Assembly: GCA_004335835.1 (NCBI GenBank)
Contig: RWJK01001071.1
Coordinates: forward strand, 1 to 33,925
Length of the DNA stretch: 33,925 bases
Direction: 5' to 3'
Origin: Scenedesmus sp. ARA3
Lineage: Eukaryota > Chlorophyta > Chlorophyceae > Sphaeropleales > Scenedesmaceae
In this document: piece after piece, positions 11,411-19,849 of the stretch
Numbering within the stretch: position 1 is the first letter of the stretch
Layout of the letters: every line of letters begins with the position of its first letter
Translations under genes and position numbers: made by a program
The notes under the pieces: model-generated
What the model saw: only the letters and a program-made list of their open reading frames with translations
Told to the model about the DNA's origin: nothing
The model's database searches: none

Positions 11411-12384
11411 TCACAGAATGGAACAGCCGCCCCTGTTGATCTTGTGGTCCTTAGGCTCCAGGCAGAGCACGTCGTTGGTGGTGATGTCCAGGCGCTCGCC
11501 CGTGCGCATGGCGCCGGTCTGGCCCTGCTGCGCCTGCAGGCTCTCCACAGGGGCAACGTGCATCTCCGTGCGGTGCGCCATCACCACACGCCCTGCACGC
11601 TCACTCAGGGGCACCTGCAGCCCCGCAGCAGCAGCAGCAGCAGCAGCAGGCCAGGAGCAGCAGCACTACTCAGTGCAAGCTGCTGCAGGATGCACATGTG
11701 CTTGGCACATCTCCTGTGCTGCGTAATGCGATGGATGAAGGGTGTGCAGGGTTTGCGTGCCTGGCTGGTCGAAGGCCCTGGCAGAGGTTATGGCGTATGT
11801 ATCTATATCATATGCCGGTGCAATAATGGGCTCTTTGCCACTGAAATACTTGCCAGTGACCAGGATACATCTCAGCAGCAACGTCGCTGCAGGGTTAACC
11901 CTGGCATGTACAGGAGCTTGTCAGTTTGGGAACCTTGGGCATCCCATCGGCTCACTGACAGCCACCTTTGCAGATGTTATCATCCATGGTGAGTAGAGCA
12001 AAGTCGACGATGGCGTCTAGCGATGGTATGGGTGGTAACATAGAAACATTGTTGGTAAAATCACTGCCTGGTTCTGCGTGCAGTCACTGCAACTGCCGTC
12101 ACTGCACTGCAGTGTGCACATACAGGGCCCCTGTAGCCTAACACGGTGTTAGGCTGAAGCTGGAGCCAGAACAACAGCGGCTGCCTCACCAGACAGCAGG
12201 AGTAGGCTTCGTGGCTGGGCAACAAGCTGTTCCACTGGCGCTGCAACTTATCTCAGGCGAAATTGCTCACCGTAGGAGCCCTGCTGGTGTGCTGCGGGCC
12301 CTGAGTATGGGTAGATAGTTTGTTTGGCACGTTGACGCCTGTGCACGCCATTGCCGTCGTCAAAAGAGCCAGAAAAGGGGGCAT
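11411..12384 (-). pseudogene. Partial paralogue of the CBM20 gene lacking the starch-binding core
   Basis: The first exon (12384-12271) parallels exon 1 of the gene at 7676-9264: same ATG position, CTGVNVPNKLS versus CTGVHMPSKLS, TSRAPT versus TSRAQT, and the same ACG|GTGAGC donor. The last exon (11614-11411) has the same acceptor (CTGCAG|GTGCC), exactly the same length (204 nt) and shared residues (RAG, PVESLQ). Between them, no counterpart of exons 2-4 could be found on reading all frames, so the CBM20 fold is missing. Direct splicing of the two exons is in phase and would give a 105-residue protein, so this may be an expressed short protein rather than a dead gene. Intron 1 similarity to the intact copy continues to about 12155 and then stops at a hairpin. 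Confidence 0.6.
12135..12155. repeat. 10-bp inverted repeat (hairpin) at the duplication breakpoint
   Basis: AGCCTAACAC (12135-12144) and GTGTTAGGCT (12146-12155) are perfect inverted arms around one base. Immediately to the right, the sequence GGCTGAAGCTGGAGCCAGAA is shared with intron 1 of the intact CBM20 gene near 9038-9060. To the left the two copies no longer match. Confidence 0.7.
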
Positions 12385-12870
12385 AAACTGAAAAGAACAG
12401 CACGCGTGGCTATCGGCTGCTGCTTGCCTGGCATGGCAAGATGCAGCAGAGAGAGTCGTGAATCTACGGTAGCGCTCGTGTTGACACAGCTGCATTCAGG
12501 GTCGCGCCTCCATACCTGCCATTTTGCTGAACAACACTCGGCTTCGCGCACGAAGATCGTCGGTTGGTCTCAACAGCAACTCGAGATCAGGCAGGCTTAG
12601 GCTCGTACGCGGGATGGGGTGGGCTGGTGCAATGAGCAGTCAATGCAGGCGTGTTGAACCATCTGAGCACAGGACGATGGTCAGCTTCACTCCGTGCTCA
12701 TGTTAGGTCAGCCAATGCATCAACCCTGAATCCTTTCCTACTTGATCACCCGTTCGCCCTGATCGCTCCAGATGACTCGTCGTTGGGTGCGATGCATATT
12801 GTCAAACAAAAGCTATCAAGTTATTGCCCCTCTTCTAAACTGGAGAGGGCGGAGGTGGGTGCGTCAATTC

Positions 12871-12890
12871 GCAAAGATCGAGATCGTGAC
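12871..12890 (+). repeat. Short dispersed repeat, copy 1
   Basis: GCAAAGATCGAGATCGTGAC here matches 18 of 20 bases at 13736-13755. A shorter match (ATCGAGATCGTG) lies near 13030. In one frame both long copies encode AKIEIVTS. Probably a fragment of a repeated or mobile sequence; the element itself was not recognised. Confidence 0.5.
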
Positions 12891-12899
12891 AAGCGGCCT

Positions 12900-12936
12900 G
12901 TACCAGTGCACTGGTACCACTGACCGGTACCGGTCA
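12900..12936. repeat. Two adjacent perfect palindromes (18 bp and 16 bp)
   Basis: 12900-12917 (GTACCAGTGCACTGGTAC) and 12921-12936 (TGACCGGTACCGGTCA) are each perfectly self-complementary, three bases apart. Both contain GGTAC/GTACC, so they can also pair with each other in part. They start 10 bases after the AKIEIVTS-coding repeat. Confidence 0.8.
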
Positions 12937-13108
12937 AGGGGCGTGTTAATGGTGAATGGCGATGAGGTTCTGCCATTGCCAATGCCCGTCCCGACACAGC
13001 GAGTGAACGTGGGTGAGTCGATGGGTGAAAATCGAGATCGTGGGCTTGCACTAGTGGACAGTACTGTCCCCAATCACACAAGGGTACTGCTGGCTGAGCT
13101 GTCTTCAC

Positions 13109-13167
<59 letters not shown>

Positions 13168-13217
13168 NNNNNNNNNNNNNNNNNNNNNNNNNNNNNNNNN
13201 NNNNNNNNNNNNNNNNN

Positions 13218-13257
<40 letters not shown>

Positions 13258-13316
13258 CAGCAGCAGCAGCAGCAGCAGCAACATCAGCAGCAGCAGCAAC
13301 ATCTGCAGCAGCAGCA
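13109..13316 (+). repeat. CAG trinucleotide array, incompletely assembled
   Basis: Uninterrupted AGC/CAG triplets run from 13109 to the gap at 13168 and continue after it at 13218, becoming interrupted (GAG, CAT, CAA) towards 13316. The true length is unknown because 50 N bases lie inside. No gene could be attached to it: the frames on either side have no motif and no clear splice context. Confidence 0.85.
13168..13217. other. Assembly gap of 50 N
   Basis: Exactly 50 N inside the CAG array, consistent with a fixed-size placeholder where reads could not resolve the repeat. Spacing across it should not be trusted. Confidence 0.95.
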
Positions 13317-13474
13317 CTGAACACCAAATATTTAGATTAATCAGTTGTCACACAGCAACACATCACGGTCATGGCATCGCGTTTGCGCCTCCATCGTCTT
13401 GCATAACATATTACACCATGCACTGGCTTTACATGCACATTGCGTTGGTGTGGGGAGCTCTGTTTGGCGTGCAT

Positions 13475-13509
13475 GCTACATGCATGTAGCTGCCACATAT
13501 GTGGCAGCT
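13475..13509. repeat. Two overlapping perfect palindromes (16 bp and 22 bp)
   Basis: 13475-13490 (GCTACATGCATGTAGC) is a perfect palindrome. It overlaps by three bases a second perfect palindrome of 22 bp at 13488-13509, centred on CATATG. This mirrors the palindrome pair at 12900-12936 on the other side of the CAG array. Confidence 0.8.
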
Positions 13510-13735
13510 GCACCATCATGGCATGCTGCTGAGCGTTGCTGGATTGCCGCTGGCTGCCGGGCGTGCTTGCAGGTGCACCCTTCTTGGTGTTAATTGGACT
13601 CTGGCGACATCCAACAATATCAGCTGCAGCAGCGGAAGCAGCAACATATGTACTGCATGCTGTGGTGAGTGGTTGGGGAGGTGATGCAGAAGGCTCGTTT
13701 GCCGTGCCGCTAAACAGGATGCCGAGATGTGTATG

Positions 13736-13755
13736 GCAAAGATCGAAATTGTGAC
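13736..13755 (+). repeat. Short dispersed repeat, copy 2
   Basis: GCAAAGATCGAAATTGTGAC, 18/20 match to 12871-12890. Preceded in frame by ATG and followed by CAGC, AAG and a stop, so it reads as a ten-residue frame ending in a stop codon. Both copies lie close to a palindrome pair. Confidence 0.5.
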
Positions 13756-13992
13756 CAGCAAGTGAAGGTGGCCCCTGTGGCTTCTGTTGTTGGTTCACAC
13801 TCTGGCCTTCAAGTGACCTTCTGATGACCCGTCACCTTCCTGTCATTGTTTGGGCGTTGTTAAGCACGCGTTGCAACACTCCCTGTTTCACACAAGCGGT
13901 CTTGTGCCAAGCGTAACGCTTAACCGCTCGCAGGAGGCAACAGAATACTAGGTAGCCTCTGGCAGTACCATCGCCAAACCGCGTCCGTGCAG

Positions 13993-16900
13993 ATGGCGAC
14001 TGCTTTACGCAGTCCACTGCAAGCCGTGGTTATCGGCAGCGGCATGGCAGGCTTGGCCTGCAGCCAGATGCTCAGCAGCCACTTTGACAAGGTGCTGCTG
14101 CTGGAGCGAGACAACCTCCAACCCGCAAGTGGAGGCTCTGCCGTCGACATGTGCAAGGTGCGATGGTAGAATCAAGAAACGCTTCAAGCTGAGCAATAAG
14201 GCTATCAGGCCAGTTCCTGCAAAGTTCTGCAAATTCTGCCTGCATTGCACAGCCATCCCTCCCTAACGATGCAGCCAACAACTGGTGGAACATCCGCTGC
14301 CCAAGCGCGCATCCACAGCACATTGGCTGTTTTTCACCTGCTGTACACTGTCCATCTGCCCTGCAGGACAAGCGTGCGCGGCGAGGAGTCTCTCAGGTGT
14401 GCCATACCGGAGAAAAGTGTCATGCGTAGGGGGCAGTACTAGTGGGGATGGCAATGCCGCGCATGACTCATGGGTGCCATGACTCATGGGTGCCATGACT
14501 CATGGGTGCCATGACTCATGGGTGCCATGACTCATGGGTGCCTTGCTCTGCTGTTGGTGGCGCAATCTGGCCCTGCCCGAACTCCATCAGATGGTGACAC
14601 AACTTGCATGCAACCATACTGGCTGCTGCACTCACTTGCAGTGGGTGCTGCTGCCATGGCCGCCGGGACTGGATTCCAACACCGGTGGAAGTGCTGCCGC
14701 TGATAACTTGTGGATAACCAAAACTTTGGTGGACCGTGTTGCATGTCAGTTGCATGTATCCCTTGCCCTCTTAGCCACAACACCAAACTGTGTGCCACTG
14801 CAGCACCTGAGCACAACCACAAGCCGTTTAACCACACCTCACCCACGTGACCACAAGCACTTGAAGCCCAGCCGCCATGCTGAGACCGCCCACGCTGCTG
14901 CAGCGGCATCCATCTGCCGGTAGCTACAGTACCTTTCTTATGCCAATGGCACTGCCCTGCACTGCAACATCTTGGCGCATACCGCTCAAATCCTCTCACT
15001 TCAAGGCATACCTGGACGGGCTGTTGTCACTAAGCAGCTTTACTCACTTGTCATGCAAACAACTGGAGGATGCACACTCTTTGTAGTCACTGGTACAGTG
15101 TATGTCATCACTGGCAGAGTGCTGGCCAGCCTGACACCAGTTGTGCTGCTACCTGCTACTGCAGTACAACCAAATCCATGGCATGACAGCACAAGGCCTC
15201 CGCACCTTCGACAGCATCTTCAATGGCAGGTGCGCCGCACAGCGCATGTGAAATGTTAGTAACCTGCGGTGCAACAGCACACTTAGTATACCTCACTTGT
15301 CCTGCAGGTACCTCTGCGTGTACTTCATGACCTGCAATGCCAAGCGTAGTTGGCACATGGGCTGTCTCAGCTGACAGCGAACCTACTGCTGGCTGTTGAC
15401 TGCCAGGACTTCAGCCGACAAGCCACATGCTGACACCACTGCCCTCAGACACTTCACGTGCAATGCTGCACTGCATGCTGTGTCTTGCAAAAAGCTTGCT
15501 GAGACGTTCTTAGCCAGTGGAGAAATCGAGCGGGTTAGGTATGTGCTCTTTCCAGCACGCCACTGCTGCCAGCTTCCACTGTTACTGCTGCTGCTGCTGC
15601 CGCTGCTGCTGCTGCAGGTACGTCCCTGCACTGCGCGCTGCTGGCGGCAACATCGTGGACATGCTGCGCCAGTTCATGTTCTTCCACCCTACAACAGGGC
15701 TGCGGCCCTGGGCACGTGCTGAACACAGCAGGGAGCCGGTCCTGACAGCAGCATGCTCCAGGTGATGCAGCGACAGCAGCATGCCTTGTGCTGCAATGCA
15801 CAGCAGCTGTCATCATCATGTCAACGTCAGCCTCATCTTCTTACCGATCAAGCCCTAGCGTGCCCCAAGTTATGGACAGATGTAGTGGTATGGAACCGCT
15901 GCTGAGGTGGTATGCTGCCAAGCTGCTGATGCTGTTGTGCTATGAATCAACTTGTGGCGCCCAGCCCCCATCATCTGGCTAACCTGCTTTGATCACCCTG
16001 GTTTCTGTGCGCCTGCAGTTTCAAGGCAGTGCAGGTACCATGGTAGCTTGTCCTGTTGCTGCTGTCTTGTCATGCCTCTGCTGTGATCAGGCACTTGCTG
16101 GAGAGCACTGCCAGGCAGCTGGTGACTGAGAATGAGCGAGTGAGCATCCAGTACGGGGCCACGGCTGCTGGGCTTGTGTTGGAGGGGCTGCGCAAGAGCA
16201 GCAGCAGCAGCAGCAGCAAGGAGGCTGCTGTGACTGGTGAGTCAGCGGCAAGAGTGCTTTGAGCTGTTTCTCACACCCAGCATGGAAAGCCATGCTGGCT
16301 CAAAATTTACTATTGGCTCTTCCCGCACCCTCGACACAACAGCTTGTACAAGCTAGTGTGACTATACTTTATAAATAGCTAACATGCCTCCAACCCAAAC
16401 AATGTGGGTTGCACGCTGACCTAGCAAACAAGATGTGTTACGTGCAGGTGTGGTGCCTGATGATGGCAGCCAACTGCCTGCCTGCCTACTGGTGGACTGC
16501 AGCGGGCGCGGCTTGCCGCTGCCTGACTGGCTTGCCTCATCCTGTTGCCCTATCCTCTACAGCAACTTATACGAGCTGATTTGCTCCCCGCTTCAAAATC
16601 TGTGAGCGAAGATCACCAATGTGCTGTCAAAGTGTTGGAAATGTTTTGACTGCATGATTGTGAAGTAAAAGGCGCTGTGTTGCCTGCAGGTGTGGTGCTG
16701 GATGACGGCAGCCAGCTGCCTGCCTGCTTGGTAGTGGACTGCAGCGGGCGCGGCTCGCCACTGCCTGGCTGGCTGGCTGCTGCAGGCCTGCAGCGGCCGC
16801 GCGTGTCACGCGCCAGCTGCAACACAGGCTACGCAGGATGGTGAGCACCCCACGGCTGTAAGAGGGTGTGTGCTTATTTCAATTACAGTGTATCAGTGTG

Positions 16901-19849
16901 CGGCTAGCATTAGCCCTGATAGCTGCCTTGATAGCTGCAACACCGGCTACGCAGGCTGGTGAGCACCCCGATGCTGTTTAACGGTGTGTGGTGGGGCTGA
17001 TCATTTCGTGGTTCAGCACCGCCAACGGTGTCACGCGCCAGCTGCAACACAGGCTATGTAGGATGGTGAGAGACGACTGTGGACCGGCTTATGCATGACC
17101 CTGCAAGAAACACGCCTGCTCATGCAGACAAACCTTGCGCCTTCCAATGGGCACGTGTCCGCTCCTTTTGGCTGGCTGCCATCAGGCAAGCCAGTGCAGC
17201 GTGTACAGCACTGGTTTGTTTAGAAGCGCGTTCGCCGCATGTATTTGCGAGCTGGCATTGTCTACAACGGCCTGCAACGTTTCATGTGGCAGCTGCGCCC
17301 CGCTGTCCTGCTGCAGGCTGGTGCCTCTAGCACCTCACATCGAAGCTGAGCTGGCAGCAGCAGCGTGGCAGCAGTGTCCTGCTATCCTGCTGTCCTGCTA
17401 TCCTGCTGTCCTGCTGCCCTGCTCACCTGCTGTCCTGCTGTCCTGCTGTTTCGCTGTCCTGCTGCAGGCTGGTGCGCCTAGCCCCTTACATCGACGCTGA
17501 GCTGGCAGCAGCAGATGTGCACGGCGTGGTAGCAGTGGCTGTGCCCCCGGAGCGCACCTTTTCCTCTGTCGTGAGGCTGGAGGGGGGCCTGTGGATGGCA
17601 ACTGTAGGGGGCCACCAGGGGGTGCACCCTGACAGAGACGAGGCACAGCTGCTGCAGTTTGCTCGCGAGGTGTGGCATTAGGCTGTACAAAGCACAACCA
17701 TTATAATGCTGCGCACGCTGTATACATATCTTGTGGTTTTTCTGTACAATCCTGTCCTGCCGTATCTGTGGCGCCCTGGGCCAGGGCACCTGCTGGCCGG
17801 CTCAACAATGCTTCCCCCCCCCCTATACCACAATTTTTTATTGTTGCATATTTTTGCTGTAACCTGCTCTGCAGCGGCTGTGGCACCCTGGCTCAGGCCA
17901 CCTGCTGGCCTGCTGGACCATGCTGGCGCACCCTCTGCAGTGTTCACGTAATCAGATCCGTCACCCACCATGCCATTTTTTGTTATCGCACTGCACTACT
18001 GTCTTTACAGCCCTGCTGCATCCTGCTCTGCAGAGGCTGTGGCACCCAGGCCCAGGGCGCCTGCTGGCCGGCTCAACCATGCTGGCCCCGCCTGCTGTCT
18101 CCAAAGGCCTCAGTAGCACCTGGCGCCACTACGAGGAGATAGACCTGCCAGAAGGACTGCTGGTGCTGGGGGACTCCATCTGCTCCTTCTCCCCTGTCTA
18201 CGGTGGGTGGGGATGAACTGCCTGTTATACGGGGTTTGAACCTTGCAAAACGACACACCTGCACTGGGCTGGCAGCAGCTGTCTGCAGTCTTCAACGGCC
18301 TCAGCAACACCTGGCGCCACTACGCCGAGGCCAACCTGCCGCATGGCCTGCTGGTGTTGGGCGACCCCATCTGCTCCTTCTCCCCTGTCTATGGTGGGTG
18401 GGGTGTGGAATCACTTTGAAGTTTCCTTGGAAAAGGTTCCCACCACGCTGAGAAATGTCCCTGCATGACAAACTGCGGCACGCCAACAAAGTCAGGCATG
18501 ATGACAGCAAGGCGATGTGACGTGTCAGGCCAGAGGCACACAGCATGGGAGCCCAGGTAGGGGGTTGGAGCTCAGGGGCGCTGCCTGTGGCCACACACAC
18601 CCTCTGCAGCCTTGACATACCCAGGCGCTGCAGAGCGGCCTGGGTAGCCGGTCACTCACCGAGCTTGGGAGCCATGATTGGGGCTTCATACAGACGTAAG
18701 CATGCGCATGCGTGCAATGGCTGAAGGCGGTTGACTGATGACAGCGACTGCTTGTGTTGCTGCCCTTCAGGTCAAGGCATGACAGTAGCAGCCCAGGAGA
18801 TCTCTGTGCTGCACAAGCTGCTGCTGCAGCGCGCAGCCCGCCACCCGGCATCATTTGCAGCCGCAAACAAACACGCCCCCTTCGCCAGCAGCAGCAGCGG
18901 CAGCGGCAGCGATGATGCAAGGCGGTGGCTGCAGGGACTGCCAACCCAGCTGCAGCGGTCTGTGCTGCCGACAGTAAAAGATGCCTGGCGGCTGTCAGTT
19001 GGCAATGACAGCAAGTTTGAAGGCTTTGTTAGTAACGATGTAACACTGGGAGGGCTGGGCGGCAGCAACAGCGTTGCGCAGCTCGCCGCGGCCAAGGTGG
19101 AAGGGGTGCTGCTGGGGTACCTGAGCAGCTTGTTTGAAACAGCAGCGCACGACCCTGCGGTGAGCATGTTGGTGTGTCTGCCAGAACCATGATGAAGTGG
19201 CTGACATTAGAAAAACAGGCCACTCCAGCTCAGCCGAGTGATGCATCTTCTTACACGTTCAGGATCAGGATGTAATATCAGGATTTGTGCAAGATTTCAC
19301 AGTTGTCTCCCTGGCGTCTCATTGGGAGTTCTCTTTGTTGTCGGCTCTGGTACATCAGGCAAGCCACACTGCACCAATCACGCAACTGTTGTTGACTGTT
19401 ATGCTTTGCAGGTCTTTGAGCGTGTGCTGCGTGTGGTGCACTTGCTGGACCAGCCTCAGGCGCTGCTGCACCCCAGCCTGCTGCTCAAGGTGATGAAGCA
19501 CCACGCTGCTGCCTGGAAGGCACCAACAGCGGCACCAACAGCAGCAGCTGCTGCGCTGGCTTCAGCAGGACCTGCAGCAACAAGCTTCAGTGCTGCAAAG
19601 TCTGTTGCCAGCAGCGCTGCTAGCAGCACTGCTGTTGGCAACAGCAGCAGCAGCAGCAGCAGCAATGTTTTGGGGTCTGCTGCAGGCACTGCGTGTGCAG
19701 TAGCATCAACTGGTCCTGAGGCAGCAGCAGAGACTGGTTGGGAGGGCCATACACGCCTGCTGCAGATGCTGGGGGTGCTGGCAGGCGGTGTACAAAAGCA
19801 CGCTGCTGTGATGGGATCTGATGCTTCTGAGATGCCTGCGGGATCTTAA
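13993..19849 (+). CDS. FAD-dependent oxidoreductase/monooxygenase, bacterial type, ten exons
   Basis: Ten exons join in phase: 13993-14157, 14367-14396, 15165-15229, 15618-15761, 16091-16236, 16690-16840, 17468-17669, 18034-18202, 18771-19159 and 19412-19849, giving 632 residues. Exon 1 holds the Rossmann FAD motif GSGMAG (15-20) with acidic E38 in LLLERD. Exons 2-4 give RRGVSQ, QIHGMTAQGLRTF and ALRAAGGNIVD; exon 5 gives SRHLLESTARQLV; exon 6 VVDCSGRGSPLPGWL; exon 7 the VEGGLWM-like RLEGGLWMATVGG; exon 8 the second FAD motif LLVLGDSICSFSPVYG (near 343-358); exon 9 QGMTVAAQE; exon 10 VLRVVHLLDQP. This order matches bacterial FAD oxidoreductases of the UbiH/geranylgeranyl-reductase superfamily. 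The substrate cannot be predicted. No clear targeting peptide precedes the FAD motif. The C-terminus has an Ala/Ser-rich insertion. Exon 2 is only 30 nt. Introns contain partial copies of exons 6, 7 and 8. Confidence 0.82.
14462..14541 (+). repeat. Five tandem 16-bp units with TGACTCA, in intron 2
   Basis: CATGACTCATGGGTGC is repeated five times without change (14462-14477 to 14526-14541). Each unit holds ATGACTCAT, which contains TGACTCA, the known core site of GCN4/AP-1-type bZIP proteins. It lies inside intron 2 (14397-15164) of the oxidoreductase gene. The perfect identity points to recent expansion; a regulatory role is only inferred. Confidence 0.85.
16448..16600 (+). pseudogene. Degenerate copy of oxidoreductase exon 6 (5' two-thirds)
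   Basis: From the acceptor CAG at 16445-16447 the sequence repeats the exon at 16690 nearly base for base for about 95 bases: DDGSQLPACLLVDCSGRG here, DDGSQLPACLVVDCSGRG there. After PLPDWLA it diverges, has no splice donor and meets a stop at 16602-16604. Offset to the functional exon is 242 bases. Using it instead of exon 6 would truncate the protein. Confidence 0.75.
16928..17071 (+). repeat. Two further copies of the exon 6 3' end with its splice donor
   Basis: The end of exon 6 with the donor (AGCTGCAACACAGGCTACGC, then AGGATG|GTGAGCACCCC at 16815-16850) recurs at about 16932-16971, where the donor GTGAGCACCCC is kept, and at about 17028-17068, starting at TGTCACGCGCCAGC. All three are followed by similar text (GCTGT then GGTGTGTG for the first two). 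Neither extra copy has an acceptor of its own. Confidence 0.7.
17312..17374 (+). repeat. Degenerate copy of the oxidoreductase exon 7 5' end
   Basis: CTGCTGCAG|GCTGGTGCCTCTAGCACC and the following bases copy the acceptor and first ~50 bases of exon 7 (17468): LVPLAPHIEAELAAA here, LVRLAPYIDAELAAA there. It then breaks into the CCTGCT microsatellite. Offset is about 150 bases. Confidence 0.75.
17376..17465 (+). repeat. TCCTGCTG/TCCTGCTA microsatellite
   Basis: About ten units of TCCTGCTG-like sequence lead directly into the CTGCAG acceptor of exon 7. In sense orientation the array is C/T-rich with no purine run, so it serves as an extended pyrimidine tract. Confidence 0.8.
17756..17935 (+). 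repeat. Two degenerate copies of the oxidoreductase exon 8 5' end
   Basis: Exon 8 starts (18034) RLWHPGPGRLLAGSTMLA. Copies read YLWRPGPGHLLAGSTML at about 17762-17812 and RLWHPGSGHLLACWTMLAHP at about 17874-17935. The second also keeps the TCTGCAG acceptor. Both lose similarity after roughly 60 bases and neither reaches the STWRHY block. Together with exon 8 they form three serial copies about 110-160 bases apart. Confidence 0.75.
18289..18393 (+). other. Duplicated 3' half of exon 8 (possible extra exon 8b)
   Basis: After an acceptor CTGCAG (18283-18288) the sequence repeats the last ~105 bases of exon 8: GLSNTWRHYAEANLP and LLVLGDPICSFSPVYG, with the same TAY-G|GTGGGTGG donor. By eye about 85% of bases match. 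Reading frame and both splice sites are intact. Phase allows exon 8 then 8b then exon 9 (adding 35 residues with a second GD motif) but not exon 7 directly to 8b. It may be a newly formed exon or a recent non-functional duplicate. Confidence 0.65.

Larger units (their letters stand above)
12385..13992. other. Gene-free, repeat-rich divergent intergenic region
   Basis: Lies between the CBM20 paralogue (-) and the FAD oxidoreductase (+). It contains two pairs of adjacent perfect palindromes, a CAG array with an N gap, and a short repeat (AKIEIVTS-coding) present twice. The frames crossing the CAG array (for example 12772-13320 plus strand) are open only because triplet repeats lack stops. Promoters for both flanking genes should lie at the two ends, but no element could be identified. 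Confidence 0.45.

Noticed and set aside
12772..13320. Plus-strand poly-Ser or poly-Gln protein across the CAG array
   Set aside because: Open only because of the triplet array and the N gap; no motif or splice context on either side.
14462..14541. Regular repeats resembling a tiny CRISPR array
   Set aside because: Units are contiguous with no spacers, in an intron of a eukaryotic gene.
15396..15539. Frame ending in CKKLAETFLASGEIERVR that could splice in phase to the exon at 15618
   Set aside because: The exon at 15165-15229 also joins in phase and matches the expected family motif order much better; this piece has no family counterpart and no clear acceptor.
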